Source: Pseudomonas sp. stari2 (GTDB taxonomy: Bacteria; Pseudomonadota; Gammaproteobacteria; Pseudomonadales; Pseudomonadaceae). From it: 64,000 nt of DNA. Positions within the stretch are counted from its first letter, which is position 1, and each line of letters opens with the position of its first letter. The position numbers and the translations under genes are program-made. Location of the stretch: contig NZ_CP099760.1 in NCBI RefSeq assembly GCF_040760005.1, positions 1,173,501-1,237,500 on the forward strand, written 5' to 3'. Positions 18,676 to 30,805 of this stretch are shown in pieces. Below the pieces are notes generated by a model, which saw nothing but the letters and a program-made list of their open reading frames with translations, searched no databases and was not told where the DNA came from.

Positions 18676-20133
18676 ATGAGTGAAGAGATTCTGATCAACA
18701 TCACGCCGATGGAATCGCGCGTGGCGGTGGTCGAAAACGGTGTGCTGCAAGAAGTGCACGTCGAGCGCACGCAAAAACGCGGGATCGTCGGCAACATCTA
18801 TAAAGGCAAGGTCGTGCGGGTACTGCCGGGCATGCAGGCGGCCTTCGTCGACATCGGCCTGGACCGTGCGGCGTTCATCCACGCTTCGGAAATTTCCCTG
18901 CGCGAAGGCCCGGCCGTGGAAAGCATCAGTGCGCTGGTGCATGAAGGCCAGAGCCTGGTGGTGCAAGTCACCAAGGACCCGATCGGCTCCAAAGGGGCGC
19001 GTCTGACCACTCAGCTATCGATCCCTTCGCGTTACCTGGTGTACATGCCGCGCACCGCCCACGTCGGCATTTCCCTGAAGATCGAAGACGAAGCCGAACG
19101 CGAACGCCTGAAACAGGTGGTCAGCGATTGTGTGGCCAAAGAAGGCATCAAGGAGGCCGGCGGCTTTATCCTGCGCACTGCCGCCGAAGGCGCCGGGGCC
19201 GATGAAATCCTGATGGACATCCGCTACCTGCGACGCCTGTGGGATCAGATCAACGAACAGATCAAGACCATCGGCGCACCGAGCGTGATCTACGAAGATC
19301 TCGGTCTGGCCCTGCGCACCTTGCGTGATCTGGTCAGCCCGAAAATCGAGAAGATCCGCATCGACTCCCGGGAAACCTTCCAGAAAACCACGCAGTTCGT
19401 CGCCGAACTGATGCCGGAAATTGCCGATCGTCTGGAGCATTACCCGGGTGAGCGGCCGATTTTCGACCTGTACGGCGTCGAAGACGAAATCCAGAAAGCC
19501 CTTGAGCGCAAGGTGCCGCTGAAGTCCGGCGGTTATCTGGTGGTGGATCCGGCAGAAGCCATGACCACCATCGACGTCAACACCGGCGCGTTCGTCGGGC
19601 ATCGCAACCTCGAAGAAACCATCTTCAAGACCAACCTTGAAGCCGCCACGGCGATTGCCCGGCAGATGCGCCTGCGCAATCTGGGCGGGATCATCATCAT
19701 CGACTTCATCGACATGGAAGATGAAGAGCACCAGCGTCAGGTACTGCGTACCCTGGAAAAGCAGCTGGAGCGCGATCACGCCAAGACCAACATCATCGGC
19801 ATCACCGAACTGGGTCTGGTGCAGATGACCCGCAAACGGACTCGCGAAAGTCTGGAGCAGGTGCTGTGCGAGCCTTGCAGCAGTTGTCAGGGGCGCGGCA
19901 AGCTGAAGACGCCGGAAACCATTTGCTACGAGATTTTCCGCGAGATCCTGCGCGAAGCCCGCGCCTACCAGGCCGAGGGTTATCGCGTATTGGCGAACCA
20001 GAAAGTCGTCGACCGGCTGCTCGATGAAGAGTCCGGTAACGTCGCCGAGCTTGAAGGATTTATCGGGCGCACCATACGCTTCCAGGTGGAAACCATGTAT
20101 TCCCAGGAACAATATGACGTGGTGCTGCTCTGA
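18676..20133 (+). CDS. rng: Ribonuclease G
   Basis: 485 residues of the RNase E/G family. An S1 domain lies near residues 36-125 (IYKGKVVRVLPGMQAAF), the catalytic Mg site uses the aspartates of TIDVNTG and IIIIDFIDMEDE, and the Zn-link CEPCSSCQGRG is at about residues 396-406. It lacks the long C-terminal degradosome scaffold of RNase E. It processes the 5' end of 16S rRNA and decays some mRNAs. The ATG at 18676 gives the standard N-terminus SEEILINITP; an ATG 21 bp upstream is in frame but less likely. Confidence 0.97.
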   Translation: MSEEILINITPMESRVAVVENGVLQEVHVERTQKRGIVGNIYKGKVVRVLPGMQAAFVDIGLDRAAFIHASEISLREGPAVESISALVHEGQSLVVQVTKDPIGSKGARLTTQLSIPSRYLVYMPRTAHVGISLKIEDEAERERLKQVVSDCVAKEGIKEAGGFILRTAAEGAGADEILMDIRYLRRLWDQINEQIKTIGAPSVIYEDLGLALRTLRDLVSPKIEKIRIDSRETFQKTTQFVAELMPEIADRLEHYPGERPIFDLYGVEDEIQKALERKVPLKSGGYLVVDPAEAMTTIDVNTGAFVGHRNLEETIFKTNLEAATAIARQMRLRNLGGIIIIDFIDMEDEEHQRQVLRTLEKQLERDHAKTNIIGITELGLVQMTRKRTRESLEQVLCEPCSSCQGRGKLKTPETICYEIFREILREARAYQAEGYRVLANQKVVDRLLDEESGNVAELEGFIGRTIRFQVETMYSQEQYDVVLL

Positions 20134-20208
20134 TCCCCTGCGTCACCTTTTTCCTGAAACGGCTGGCCTCAGCTTTTTGCAGTATTTTTGCCATGGGAGC
20201 CAACTGAC

Positions 20209-23200
20209 ATGGAACGTCTGACACGCATTTTGGCTGCATTGACTCGCTGGGGTCTGGGCCTGTGCGCGTTGGTTCTGGTGTTGATGGCGTTGTACGTCAG
20301 CCTCGGCCGGGAACTCACGCCGCTGGTGGCCGAATACCGTACCGACGTGGAAGAAAAGGCCAGCGCGGCCCTGGGCATGCCGTTGCAGATCGGTGAGCTG
20401 GAAGGCAACTGGAGCGGTTTCGCGCCGATCCTGCTGGCTCACGACGTGATGGTCGGCGACGGCGCCAATGCCTTGCGCCTGGATCGGGTGCGCGCAGTGC
20501 CGGATCTGTGGGCCAGTCTGCTGGCCCGCGAAGTTCGTATCGCGCATCTTGAGCTCAATGGCCTGAAGATCAGCCTCAAAGAGGGTGAAGACGGCCAATG
20601 GGTGCTCGAAGGATTGCCGGTGCAGCGGGATCAGCCCATGGATCCCGAGCAACTGTTCAACCGCATGCAAATGGTCCAGCAATTGTCGGTGCTCGACAGT
20701 CAGGTGACCTTGCAGCCGCTGGAACAGGCACCGCTGACCCTTACCTATGTCGGGCTCAACCTCAAGACCGGCCTCAATCGCCAGCGCCTCGACGCGCGAC
20801 TGACATTGCCCGACGGGCAACCCGTCGCACTGAGCCTGCGTACGCAGATTCATGCCAGCCAGTTGCAGGACAGTGCGGTCGAGGGCTACATCAGTCTGCC
20901 GCAAAGCGACTGGGCGAAATGGCTGCCCGAGCGCCTGACCCAGCAATGGAATTTCTCCGAGATCAAGGCCGGTGGCGAGCTGTGGGTCAACTGGAGCGAG
21001 GGCGCGCTGCAAAGCGCTGCCATTCGCCTCAACGCTCCGCAACTGACCGGCGCTTACGCAGAGCGCAAGCCAATCCAGATCAACAATCTGGCCCTCAACG
21101 GGTACTTCCAGCGCAGCGCCGAGGGCGCGACTGTCACTCTCGATTCACTGGCGATGAACTTTGGCGAAACGCGTTGGGAGTCCCGTGTCCAGGTCAAACA
21201 GACCGCTGCTACCGACAAGGTTGACGAGCTCTGGCACCTGCAGGCCGATCGTCTCGACCTGACGCCGATAACCCCGTTACTCAATGCGCTGGGACCGTTG
21301 CCACAAGGCTTTGCCACCGTAATCGAGCATCTGAAAGTGACCGGTGGCTTGCGCAACGTACTGCTGGATTTCCGCCCGAACGCCACCGACGACAGCAAAT
21401 TCAGCTTCGCCGCCAACCTCGATCAGGTCGGTTTTGACGCCTATCACGGCGCACCCGCAGCGCGAAATGTCAGCGGCAGCCTGACCGGAAACCTCGGCGG
21501 CGGTGAGTTGCGCATGGACAGCAAGGACTTCGTCCTGCACCTCGATCCGATCTTCGCCAAACCATGGCAATACATTCAGGCCAACGCCCGGTTGACCTGG
21601 AAGCTCGATAAGGAAGGCTTCACCCTGATCGCTCCGTATCTGAAGGTGCTCGGCGAAGAGGGCAAGATTGCCGGCGACTTCCTGATCCGCCTGCATTTCG
21701 ACCACGACCAGGAAGACTACATGGACCTGCGGGTCGGCCTAGTGGACGGCGACGGTCGCTACACCGCCAAATACCTGCCGGAAGTCCTGAGCCCGGCCCT
21801 CGACGAATGGCTGCGCACGGCGATTCTCAAAGGGGCGGTGGATCAAGGGTTTTTCCAATATCAGGGTTCCCTGAACAAAGGCGCCGCAGATGCGGATCGC
21901 AGCATCAGTCTGTTCTTCAAGGTGCATGATGCCGAACTGGCATTCCAGCCTGGCTGGCCACACGTGAGCAAAGTCAGCGGTGATGTGTTTATCGAGGACA
22001 GCGGTGTGCGGATCGTCGCCAGCAAAGGTCAGTTGCTCGACACTCAGGTCAACGACGTCTTCGTCAATATCCCTCATGTCCCGAATGGCGAGCACAGCCA
22101 TATGTATCTCGACGGCGAATTTGCCGGCGGACTTGGCGATGGCTTGAAGATTCTTCAGGAAGCGCCGATCGGCACCGCTGACACTTTCGCCGGCTGGGAA
22201 GGCGAGGGCGATCTGCAAGGCAAACTCAAACTGGACGTGCCGTTGGCCAAGGGCGATCAGCCGAAAATCCTCGTGGACTTCAAAACCGCCAATGCGCGAT
22301 TGAAACTGGCCGAGCCGAAGCTGGAGTTGAGCCAGCTCAAGGGGGATTTCCGTTTCGACAGCGCCAAGGGGCTGAGCGGGCAGAACATCAGTGCCCGGGC
22401 CTTTGACAAACCGGTCACTGCGCAGATCTTTGCCGATGGTGGCCCCGGCAGGCTCAAGACCCGGGTGGCGGCGTCGGGGCAGGTTGAAGTCAAGAAACTC
22501 ACCGACTGGCTCGGCGTGACTCAGCCGTTGCCGGTGTCGGGGACCATTCCTTACCAGTTGCAAGTGAATCTGGACGGTGCCGACAGCCAGTTGATGGTCA
22601 GTTCCAGTATGAAGGGCGTGGCGGTGGATCTGCCCGCACCGTTCGGCATGACGGCCGATGTCGGGCGTGACACGGTGTTCCGCATGACGTTGCAAGGGCA
22701 GGAGCGGCGTTACTGGGTCAATTACGATCAACTGGCCAACTTCACCTTCGCTGCGCCACCGAACAGTCTCGTCGATGGCCGCGGCGAGCTGTTCCTAGGC
22801 GCCGGCGAAGCGGTATTGCAGGGCAACAAAGGCTTGCGGATACGCGGTGTGTTGTCCGAGCTGGACGTCAAACCCTGGCAGGATCTGGTGGACAAGTACG
22901 CCGGTCAGGATCCTGGGGGCAGCGCCAAGCAGCTGCTCAGCAGCGCGGATTTCAAGGTCGGCAAACTGACAGCCTTTGGCACCACGCTGGATCAGGCGGC
23001 GGTGCAACTGGATCGCAAGCCCGGCGCCTGGGCGCTGGCCCTCGACAGCCAGCAGGCCAAGGGCACGGTCGGCATTCCCGACGCCAAAAGCGCGCCGATT
23101 GTGGTGAACCTGCAATACGTGCGCTTGCCGGCATCGGACCCGACGGTGCAGGCCGACGATAACGCACCTGACCCCCTGGCCTCGGTCGATCCAACCAAGA

Positions 23201-24012
23201 TCCCGGCGCTGGATATCACCATCAATCAGTTGTTCCAGGGCCAGGACCTGATCGGTGGCTGGTCGCTGAAAGTCCGGCCGACTGCCAAAGGCATCGCCCT
23301 GAACAATCTCGATCTGGGTCTCAAAGGCATTCTGCTGCAGGGCAGCGGTGGCTGGGAGGGCACGCCCGGTGCTACCAGCAGTTGGTACAAGGGCCGGATC
23401 GGCGGCAAGAATCTCGCCGACGTGCTCAAGGGCTGGGGCTTTGCGCCGAGCGTGACCAGCGAAGAATTCCACATGGATGTCGATGGCCGCTGGCCGGGTT
23501 CGCCGGCGTGGCTGGCGACCAAGCGCTTCTCTGGCACCCTCGATGCGTCGTTGAATAAAGGCCAGTTTGTTGAAGTGGAGGGCGGCGCTCAGGCATTACG
23601 GGTGTTCGGTCTGCTCAACTTCAACTCCATCGGTCGGCGTCTGCGCCTCGACTTCTCCGACTTGTTCGGCAAAGGCTTGAGCTATGACCGAGTGAAGGGA
23701 TTGCTGGTGGCAAACAACGGCGTCTACGTGACGCAAGAGCCGATCAAATTGACCGGGCCGTCGAGCAACATTGAACTGAACGGCACGCTGGATCTGGTCG
23801 GCGATCAAGTCGACGCAAAATTACTGGTGACCCTGCCGGTGACCAACAACCTGCCGATTGCCGCATTGATTGTCGGCGCACCAGCCGTCGGCGGCGCGCT
23901 GTTCCTGATCGATAAATTGATCGGTGATCGCGTGGCGCGGTTCGCCAGCGTCAAATACACCGTCAAAGGCCCGTGGAAAGAGCCGAAAATCACCTTCGAC
24001 AAGCCTTTTTGA
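20209..24012 (+). CDS. yhdP: YhdP family AsmA-like lipid transport protein
   Basis: A 1267-residue protein with one N-terminal membrane helix (about residues 10-30, WGLGLCALVLVLMALYVSL) and a very long periplasmic repeat region, ending in an AsmA_2/DUF3971-type C-terminal domain. YhdP, TamB and YdbH are bridge-like proteins that move phospholipid to the outer membrane in E. coli. ATG 20209 has GGGAG 9 nt upstream. The gene follows rng by 75 bp. Length and position match the Pseudomonas homologues. Confidence 0.95.
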   Translation: MERLTRILAALTRWGLGLCALVLVLMALYVSLGRELTPLVAEYRTDVEEKASAALGMPLQIGELEGNWSGFAPILLAHDVMVGDGANALRLDRVRAVPDLWASLLAREVRIAHLELNGLKISLKEGEDGQWVLEGLPVQRDQPMDPEQLFNRMQMVQQLSVLDSQVTLQPLEQAPLTLTYVGLNLKTGLNRQRLDARLTLPDGQPVALSLRTQIHASQLQDSAVEGYISLPQSDWAKWLPERLTQQWNFSEIKAGGELWVNWSEGALQSAAIRLNAPQLTGAYAERKPIQINNLALNGYFQRSAEGATVTLDSLAMNFGETRWESRVQVKQTAATDKVDELWHLQADRLDLTPITPLLNALGPLPQGFATVIEHLKVTGGLRNVLLDFRPNATDDSKFSFAANLDQVGFDAYHGAPAARNVSGSLTGNLGGGELRMDSKDFVLHLDPIFAKPWQYIQANARLTWKLDKEGFTLIAPYLKVLGEEGKIAGDFLIRLHFDHDQEDYMDLRVGLVDGDGRYTAKYLPEVLSPALDEWLRTAILKGAVDQGFFQYQGSLNKGAADADRSISLFFKVHDAELAFQPGWPHVSKVSGDVFIEDSGVRIVASKGQLLDTQVNDVFVNIPHVPNGEHSHMYLDGEFAGGLGDGLKILQEAPIGTADTFAGWEGEGDLQGKLKLDVPLAKGDQPKILVDFKTANARLKLAEPKLELSQLKGDFRFDSAKGLSGQNISARAFDKPVTAQIFADGGPGRLKTRVAASGQVEVKKLTDWLGVTQPLPVSGTIPYQLQVNLDGADSQLMVSSSMKGVAVDLPAPFGMTADVGRDTVFRMTLQGQERRYWVNYDQLANFTFAAPPNSLVDGRGELFLGAGEAVLQGNKGLRIRGVLSELDVKPWQDLVDKYAGQDPGGSAKQLLSSADFKVGKLTAFGTTLDQAAVQLDRKPGAWALALDSQQAKGTVGIPDAKSAPIVVNLQYVRLPASDPTVQADDNAPDPLASVDPTKIPALDITINQLFQGQDLIGGWSLKVRPTAKGIALNNLDLGLKGILLQGSGGWEGTPGATSSWYKGRIGGKNLADVLKGWGFAPSVTSEEFHMDVDGRWPGSPAWLATKRFSGTLDASLNKGQFVEVEGGAQALRVFGLLNFNSIGRRLRLDFSDLFGKGLSYDRVKGLLVANNGVYVTQEPIKLTGPSSNIELNGTLDLVGDQVDAKLLVTLPVTNNLPIAALIVGAPAVGGALFLIDKLIGDRVARFASVKYTVKGPWKEPKITFDKPF

Positions 24013-24070
24013 TCAAACAGGCTATAAACCGATGGAGTAGCATGGCTGCCTACCTCTTGCGGAGTTCGCC

Positions 24071-24931
24071 ATGTCTTTAGCGGTGATTCAAATGGTCAGC
24101 CAGAGCGATGTGCTGGCCAATCTGCGCGATGCCCGACGTTTGCTCGAACAAGCGGTCAACGCGGGTGCGAAGCTGGCGGTGCTGCCGGAAAACTTCGCCG
24201 CCATGGGGCGTCGCGACATCGCCGACATCGGCCGTGCCGAAGCGCTTGGCGAAGGCCCGATCCTGCCGTGGTTGAAACAGACCGCCCGCGACCTCAAGTT
24301 ATGGATAGTGGCCGGCACCTTGCCGTTGCCCCCGGTGGGTCAGCCTGCGGCGAAGTCCCATGCCTGCTCGTTGCTGGTGGATGATCAGGGCGAGTTTGTT
24401 GCCCGCTATGACAAGTTGCATCTGTTCGATGTCGATGTAGCGGACAATCGCGGCCGTTACCGCGAATCCGATGACTATGCTTATGGCAGTGGCGTGGTGG
24501 TCGCGGACACGCCGGTCGGCCGAATCGGCCTGACGGTGTGTTACGACCTGCGCTTCCCGGAGCTGTACAGCGAGTTGCGTGCTGCCGGGGCTGAACTGAT
24601 TACTGCACCGTCGGCCTTCACTGCGGTGACCGGTGCAGCACACTGGGATGTGTTGATCCGTGCACGGGCGATTGAAACCCAGTGTTACGTGTTGGCCGCA
24701 GCCCAGGGCGGTACGCATCCGGGGCCGCGGGAAACCTTTGGCCATGCGGCGATTATCGATCCGTGGGGCCGCGTGCTGGCGCAGCAGGAGCAAGGCGAAG
24801 CCGTGTTGCTGGCCGAGCGCGACAGCAACGAACAGGCGTCCATCCGGGCGCGAATGCCGGTGACGGGTCATCGGCGGTTTTTTTCGCAGGGCGCACAGCG
24901 ACCTGCTTCAGAACACGAATTTAAGGCGTAA
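24071..24931 (+). CDS. Carbon-nitrogen hydrolase, Nit1-like (deaminated glutathione amidase type)
   Basis: 286 residues of the nitrilase superfamily with all catalytic residues: E40 (LPENFAAMG), K115 ([11 protein letters not shown]) and C157 ([11 protein letters not shown]). The sequence C-Y-D-L-R-F-P-E plus the DVDV element resembles the Nit1/NitA branch that repairs deaminated glutathione; branch assignment is an inference. It lies between yhdP and tldD, 5 bp from tldD, and is probably co-transcribed with both. Confidence 0.92.
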   Translation: MSLAVIQMVSQSDVLANLRDARRLLEQAVNAGAKLAVLPENFAAMGRRDIADIGRAEALGEGPILPWLKQTARDLKLWIVAGTLPLPPVGQPAAKSHACSLLVDDQGEFVARYDKLHLFDVDVADNRGRYRESDDYAYGSGVVVADTPVGRIGLTVCYDLRFPELYSELRAAGAELITAPSAFTAVTGAAHWDVLIRARAIETQCYVLAAAQGGTHPGPRETFGHAAIIDPWGRVLAQQEQGEAVLLAERDSNEQASIRARMPVTGHRRFFSQGAQRPASEHEFKA

Positions 24932-24936
24932 AACCT

Positions 24937-26379
24937 ATGAGCGAGTTGTTGTCCTCAGTCAGTGATCACCTGTTGGCGCCCGGCGGCGTGACGATCGAGA
25001 GCCTGCAAGGCGTGCTCGGTGATCTGGCGGGTCCAGGCATTGATGCGGCCGACCTGTATTTCCAGGGGCAGATTTCCGAGTCCTGGTCGCTGGAAGACGG
25101 CATCGTCAAGGAAGGCAGTTTCAACCTCGACCAGGGCGTCGGCGTGCGTGCGCAGTCCGGCGAAAAAACCGGTTTCGCCTACAGCAACGCGATCACCCTC
25201 GAAGCCCTTGGCGCGGCGTCCCGTGCGGCCCGTTCGATTTCCCGTGCCGGGCAGAGCGGTACGGTGCAAGCGTTCAGCACCCAGGACGTCGCTCAGTTGT
25301 ATGCGCCGGACAACCCGCTGGAAGTGCTGAGTCGCGCCGAAAAAGTCGAACTGCTCAAGCGCATCGACGTTGCCACCCGCGCCCTTGATCCGCGTATCCA
25401 GCAGGTCAGCGTGAGCATGGCCGGGGTCTGGGAACGAATTCTGGTGGCCTCGACCGACGGTGGCCTGGCGGCCGACGTGCGTCCTTTGGTGCGATTCAAC
25501 GTCAGTGTGATCGTCGAACAGAATGGCCGTCGTGAGCGCGGTGGCCATGGCGGCGGCGGGCGTACCGACTACCGTTACTTCCTCGCCGAAGACCGCGCCA
25601 TGGGTTATGCCCGTGAAGCGCTGCGTCAGGCGCTGGTGAATCTGGAAGCGATTCCGGCCCCGGCTGGCACCTTGCCGGTCGTTCTGGGCTCGGGTTGGTC
25701 TGGCGTGCTGTTGCATGAAGCGGTCGGCCACGGTCTGGAAGGCGACTTCAACCGCAAGGGCAGTTCGGCCTACAGCGGGCGCATGGGTGAGATGGTCGCT
25801 TCCAAGCTCTGCACCATTGTCGATGACGGCACGTTGGCCGGTCGTCGCGGTTCCCTGAGCGTCGACGACGAAGGTACGCCGACCGAGTGCACCACGCTGA
25901 TCGAAAACGGTGTGCTCAAGGGCTACATGCAGGACAAGCTCAATGCGCGTCTGATGGGCGTGGCCCGTACCGGCAACGGTCGTCGCGAATCCTACGCACA
26001 CCTGCCGATGCCACGGATGACCAATACCTACATGCTGGGTGGCCAGAGCGATCCGGCGGAAATCATCGCGTCGGTGAAGAAGGGCATCTATTGCGCCAAC
26101 CTCGGTGGTGGTCAGGTCGACATCACCAGCGGCAAGTTCGTGTTCTCCACCAGCGAGGCGTACCTGATCGAGGACGGCAAGATCACCGCACCGGTCAAAG
26201 GCGCGACGTTGATCGGCAATGGCCCGGAAGCGATGAGCCGGGTGTCGATGGTCGGCAACGATCTGGCGCTGGACAGCGGTGTGGGCACGTGCGGCAAGGA
26301 CGGGCAGTCGGTGCCGGTGGGCGTGGGTCAGCCGACGCTGAAAATCGATGCGATCACCGTGGGTGGCACGGGCGCGTAA
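24937..26379 (+). CDS. tldD: Metalloprotease TldD
   Basis: 480 residues of peptidase family M103 (formerly PmbA/TldD). The zinc motif [11 protein letters not shown] lies at about residues 262-272, and a cysteine near the C-terminus (GTCGKDGQ) is conserved. TldD with TldE (PmbA) forms a heterodimeric protease that matures microcin B17 and degrades CcdA in E. coli. The partner gene pmbA is at 27064-28410, separated by yjgA on the other strand. No RiPP precursor is seen near either subunit, so a housekeeping proteolytic role is likely. Confidence 0.97.
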   Translation: MSELLSSVSDHLLAPGGVTIESLQGVLGDLAGPGIDAADLYFQGQISESWSLEDGIVKEGSFNLDQGVGVRAQSGEKTGFAYSNAITLEALGAASRAARSISRAGQSGTVQAFSTQDVAQLYAPDNPLEVLSRAEKVELLKRIDVATRALDPRIQQVSVSMAGVWERILVASTDGGLAADVRPLVRFNVSVIVEQNGRRERGGHGGGGRTDYRYFLAEDRAMGYAREALRQALVNLEAIPAPAGTLPVVLGSGWSGVLLHEAVGHGLEGDFNRKGSSAYSGRMGEMVASKLCTIVDDGTLAGRRGSLSVDDEGTPTECTTLIENGVLKGYMQDKLNARLMGVARTGNGRRESYAHLPMPRMTNTYMLGGQSDPAEIIASVKKGIYCANLGGGQVDITSGKFVFSTSEAYLIEDGKITAPVKGATLIGNGPEAMSRVSMVGNDLALDSGVGTCGKDGQSVPVGVGQPTLKIDAITVGGTGA

Positions 26380-26430
26380 GAAGGGATGGAGCTTCGGGTG
26401 GCGCGCAGTGCGGCCACCCGGTGGCGAATA

Positions 26431-26955
26431 TCAACGCAGACCGCGTTGAGTCTCGTCCAGCTCACGGATGTACTTGAAGATTTTACGGCTCGAGGCAGGA
26501 GGCTTGTTATGTGCAACCTCGTGCTGGGCCTGACGGATCAGGGAACGCAGTTGCTGGCGGTCGGCGTCCGGGTACTCGACGACGAATTTCTCCAGCACGG
26601 CATCGTCACCGCCGATCAGGCGGTCACGCCAGCGTTCGAGGTTGTGGAAACGCTCGTTGTACTGACGGGTAGAGGCATCGAGTTGATCGAGCAAGGTGAG
26701 AATCGCGTCAGTGTCCTGATCGCGCATCAGTTTGCCGATGAACTGCAGGTGCCGTTTACGCGCGATGTTCGCGGTGTGCTTGGGCGCATCGGCCAAGGCC
26801 CGGCGCAAAGCGTCGGTCAATGGCAGTTTCGCCTGCAAGTCGGGCTTGAGCGTTGTAAGGCGCTCGCCAAGGTCAACCAGAGCATGCAGCTCGCGTTTGA
26901 CCTGGGATTTGCTTTTTTCTCCCGTATCGAGGGAGTCGTCGTAAGAATCAACCAT
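26431..26955 (-). CDS. yjgA: Ribosome-associated protein YjgA (DarP)
   Basis: 174 residues, highly charged and helical. It contains the family pattern [19 protein letters not shown] near the N-terminus and [16 protein letters not shown] near the C-terminus. E. coli YjgA/DarP associates with 50S assembly intermediates. The start at ATG 26955 begins [10 protein letters not shown], as in homologues; upstream in-frame codons belong to an artefactually long frame antisense to pmbA. It sits convergently with tldD and divergently with pmbA, a conserved arrangement in Pseudomonas. Confidence 0.95.
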   Translation of the reverse strand: MVDSYDDSLDTGEKSKSQVKRELHALVDLGERLTTLKPDLQAKLPLTDALRRALADAPKHTANIARKRHLQFIGKLMRDQDTDAILTLLDQLDASTRQYNERFHNLERWRDRLIGGDDAVLEKFVVEYPDADRQQLRSLIRQAQHEVAHNKPPASSRKIFKYIRELDETQRGLR

Positions 26956-27063
26956 GGTGGCAGTCCGCAAAGAAACGCCGCCATGATAACCAGTCGGGGG
27001 CCGCTTGTCCGGCCCGGTCGCTCGAAGGCCCCAGCCGAAAGCAGAATTTGAGTGGAGATGAGC

Positions 27064-28410
27064 ATGAGTGCAGTTGAAAGCGTCGGCCCACAGGCATTGC
27101 CGGCACTGCAGGAACAGGTCGAGCAGATCATCGCCGAAGCCAAGCGTCAGGGCGCCAGCGCCTGTGAAGTGGCGGTGTCGCTGGAGCAGGGCCTGTCGAC
27201 TTCGGTGCGTCAACGTGAAGTCGAAACGGTCGAGTTCAACCGCGATCAGGGCTTTGGCATCACGCTGTACGTCGGCCAGCGCAAGGGCTCGGCCAGCACG
27301 TCCGCTACCGGGCCGGATGCGATTCGCGAGACCGTTGCTGCGGCACTGGCGATTGCCAAGCACACGTCCGAAGACGAAGCCTCGGGGCTGGCGGATGCCG
27401 CGCTGATGGCCAGGGATATTCAGGATTTCGACCTGTTCCACCAATGGGACATCACCCCGGAACAGGCCATCGAGAAGGCGCTGCTCTGCGAAGCCGCCGC
27501 GTTCGACGCCGATGCGCGCATCAAGAATGCCGATGGCACCACGTTGAGCACTCATCAGGGCTGCCGCGTGTACGGCAACAGCCACGGTTTCATCGGTGGT
27601 TACGCGTCGACCCGACACAGCCTGAGCTGCGTGATGATCGCCGAGGCCGAGGGCCAGATGCAGCGCGATTATTGGTATGACGTGAACCGTCAGGGCAGCT
27701 TGCTGGCCGACCCGGTGAGCATCGGCCAGCGTGCTGCGCAACGGGCGGCGAGCCGTCTGGGCGCACGCCCGGTACCGACCTGCGAAGTGCCGGTGCTGTT
27801 TTCCGCCGAGCTGGCGGGCGGGTTGTTCGGCAGCTTCCTGTCGGCGATTTCCGGCGGCAGCCTGTACCGTAAATCGTCGTTCCTGGAAGGCACGCTGGGG
27901 CAGAAGCTGTTCCCGGAGTGGCTGACCATCGACGAGCGCCCGCACCTGATGCGTGCCATGGGCAGTGCGTCGTACGACGGTGACGGTCTGGCGACCTATG
28001 CCAAACCGTTCGTCGAAAAAGGCGAGTTGGTGTCGTACATCCTCGGCACTTATTCCGGGCGCAAACTCGGCATGCCGAGCACCGCCAACGCGGGCGGGGT
28101 GCATAACCTGTTCGTCACTCATGGTGATGAAGACCAGGCCGCACTGCTGCGACGCATGGGGCGTGGCCTGCTGGTCACCGAGTTGATGGGCCACGGGCTG
28201 AACATGGTTACCGGTGATTACTCGCGCGGTGCGGCGGGTTTCTGGGTCGAGAACGGTGAAATCCAGTTCGCGGTTCAGGAAGTGACCATCGCCGGCAACA
28301 TGCGCGACATGTTCAAGCAGATCGTCGCGGTTGGTAACGATCTGGAGCTGCGCAGCAACATTCGCACCGGTTCGGTGTTGATCGAGAAGATGACCGTCGC
28401 GGGCAGTTAA
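27064..28410 (+). CDS. pmbA: Metalloprotease PmbA (TldE)
   Basis: 448 residues, the non-catalytic or regulatory half of the TldD/TldE protease. As expected it lacks HExxH and shows the family C-terminus [18 protein letters not shown] 27064 has GGAG 6 nt upstream; a GTG at 27052 in the same frame is less likely because it would lie within that ribosome binding site. A strong terminator follows. Confidence 0.97.
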   Translation: MSAVESVGPQALPALQEQVEQIIAEAKRQGASACEVAVSLEQGLSTSVRQREVETVEFNRDQGFGITLYVGQRKGSASTSATGPDAIRETVAAALAIAKHTSEDEASGLADAALMARDIQDFDLFHQWDITPEQAIEKALLCEAAAFDADARIKNADGTTLSTHQGCRVYGNSHGFIGGYASTRHSLSCVMIAEAEGQMQRDYWYDVNRQGSLLADPVSIGQRAAQRAASRLGARPVPTCEVPVLFSAELAGGLFGSFLSAISGGSLYRKSSFLEGTLGQKLFPEWLTIDERPHLMRAMGSASYDGDGLATYAKPFVEKGELVSYILGTYSGRKLGMPSTANAGGVHNLFVTHGDEDQAALLRRMGRGLLVTELMGHGLNMVTGDYSRGAAGFWVENGEIQFAVQEVTIAGNMRDMFKQIVAVGNDLELRSNIRTGSVLIEKMTVAGS

Positions 28411-28427
28411 GCCCCAGGCAGGTACAC

Positions 28428-28466
28428 AAAAGGCGCGCCATCCGATTGGGTGGCGCGCCTTTTTTG
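28428..28466 (+). terminator. Rho-independent terminator of pmbA
   Basis: Arms AGGCGCGCCA (28431-28440) and TGGCGCGCCT (28451-28460) around a 10-nt loop, preceded by A's and followed by TTTTT. It separates pmbA from the Fur-controlled cluster. Confidence 0.92.
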
Positions 28467-28513
28467 TGTTCGCAGATTTTTTCGGCTGATCAGGCCAGCT
28501 AAAAAGCTATCCT

Positions 28514-28555
28514 TGTTTTGGTTCTCATTATCATCTAATAATAAATCTCATTATC
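28514..28555. promoter_or_regulatory. Two Fur boxes upstream of fagA
   Basis: Reading the minus strand, GATAATGAGATTTATTATT (28537-28555) matches 15 of 19 positions of the Fur consensus GATAATGATAATCATTATC. A second, weaker copy with the same GATAATGA core lies at 28514-28532 (about 13 of 19). They precede fagA by 17-58 bp, as expected for iron repression of the fagA-fumC-orfX-sodA operon. Confidence 0.88.
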
Positions 28556-28571
28556 GGATGAGCCCAGGATC

Positions 28572-28959
28572 ATGAGTTCTGCCTTGCACGAGCAACCGTA
28601 CCTCGAAAGCTGGCGCTGGATGAGTCGCCAGATCCGTTGTGCCATGGATCCCGACGAACCGCGTCTGATCGAACATTACCTGGCCGAAGGCCGGTATTTG
28701 GCCTGCTGCACGGCGACCTCGCCCTGGACTGTCGCTGAAACCTCTTTCCGTCTGCTGCTCGACACGGCCACCGATATCGCGTTGCCGTGGCACTGGCGCA
28801 GCCTCTGTCTCGATCAAGCCTGGTACCCATTGCGTGAAATGGAGCGCCTGTCGCTGTGCAAATGCCGGCTCAAACGCTGGCAAAGCTACACCTGGCAGCT
28901 CGCCACCTGCGAGTTGCAACCCTCGATTCCTCTCATTGAATTAGTCCAAGGATTTACCG

Positions 28960-28979
<20 letters not shown>
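28572..28979 (+). CDS. fagA: Fur-associated protein FagA
   Basis: A 135-residue protein of unknown biochemistry, first gene of the iron-repressed operon and equivalent in position to P. aeruginosa fagA. The sequence is rich in Trp, Cys and Arg (WRWMSRQIRCAMDPDEP; YLACCTATSPW), with no signal peptide or membrane helix. It starts at ATG 28572, 17 bp after the proximal Fur box. Its last 20 bp overlap the fumC start in another frame, implying coupled translation. Confidence 0.88.
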
Positions 28980-30336
<1,357 letters not shown>

Positions 30337-30363
30337 GCACCGCAACCGCTTTGGAGGTTCACC

Positions 30364-30804
30364 ATGGAGCACTGGAAACGCACGATCGAACGGGCCAATC
30401 GCTGCTTCATGCTGGGCGAGCTGATCGATGCCCGCGAAGCCTATCTGCAAGCGCTAGCCCTGGCCCAGGTGCTGTTCGAGCGCTGGGCCGATGCCGACGA
30501 AGCGGTGGCGGCCTGCGTCATTTCCCATCACAACCTGGCCGACCTGCATCTGCGCCTGAACCAGCCGGAGGAGAGCGCCGAATACCTCTGCGCGATCCAT
30601 CAACGCCTATTGCAGACCATGCAGGACGAGCGCCTGCGTCCGGCCCTGCGTGAAGCGGCGCTGCGCCAGAGCAGCAAGACCTATGTCGAGTTGCTCAATT
30701 TCATCAGCGAACACGGCGAATACCCGCGCACCCAGCGCTTGCTGCACCCGGATACCGGCAATGCGCGCCGCGTGCCTGCCCAACATCACCATGGAGTCCA
30801 CTGA
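30364..30804 (+). CDS. Conserved protein of the fumC-sodA operon (OrfX)
   Basis: A 146-residue, mostly helical protein with a tetratricopeptide-like character: helix pairs [18 protein letters not shown] and [17 protein letters not shown] resemble TPR units. It corresponds in position to orfX between fumC and sodM in P. aeruginosa. There is no signal peptide and its function is unknown. GGAGG lies 7 nt before ATG 30364. Its stop is one base before the sodA ATG, so the two are co-translated. Confidence 0.88.
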   Translation: MEHWKRTIERANRCFMLGELIDAREAYLQALALAQVLFERWADADEAVAACVISHHNLADLHLRLNQPEESAEYLCAIHQRLLQTMQDERLRPALREAALRQSSKTYVELLNFISEHGEYPRTQRLLHPDTGNARRVPAQHHHGVH

Positions 30805-30805
30805 A

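Noticed and set aside
26956..28194. N-terminal extension of yjgA to a 587-codon frame
   Set aside because: The extension is antisense to pmbA; the known YjgA size and conserved start favour ATG 26955.
24937..28410. RiPP (microcin-like) system around tldD/pmbA
   Set aside because: tldD and pmbA are present, but no precursor peptide or modification enzyme lies nearby; yjgA between them is a normal housekeeping neighbour.
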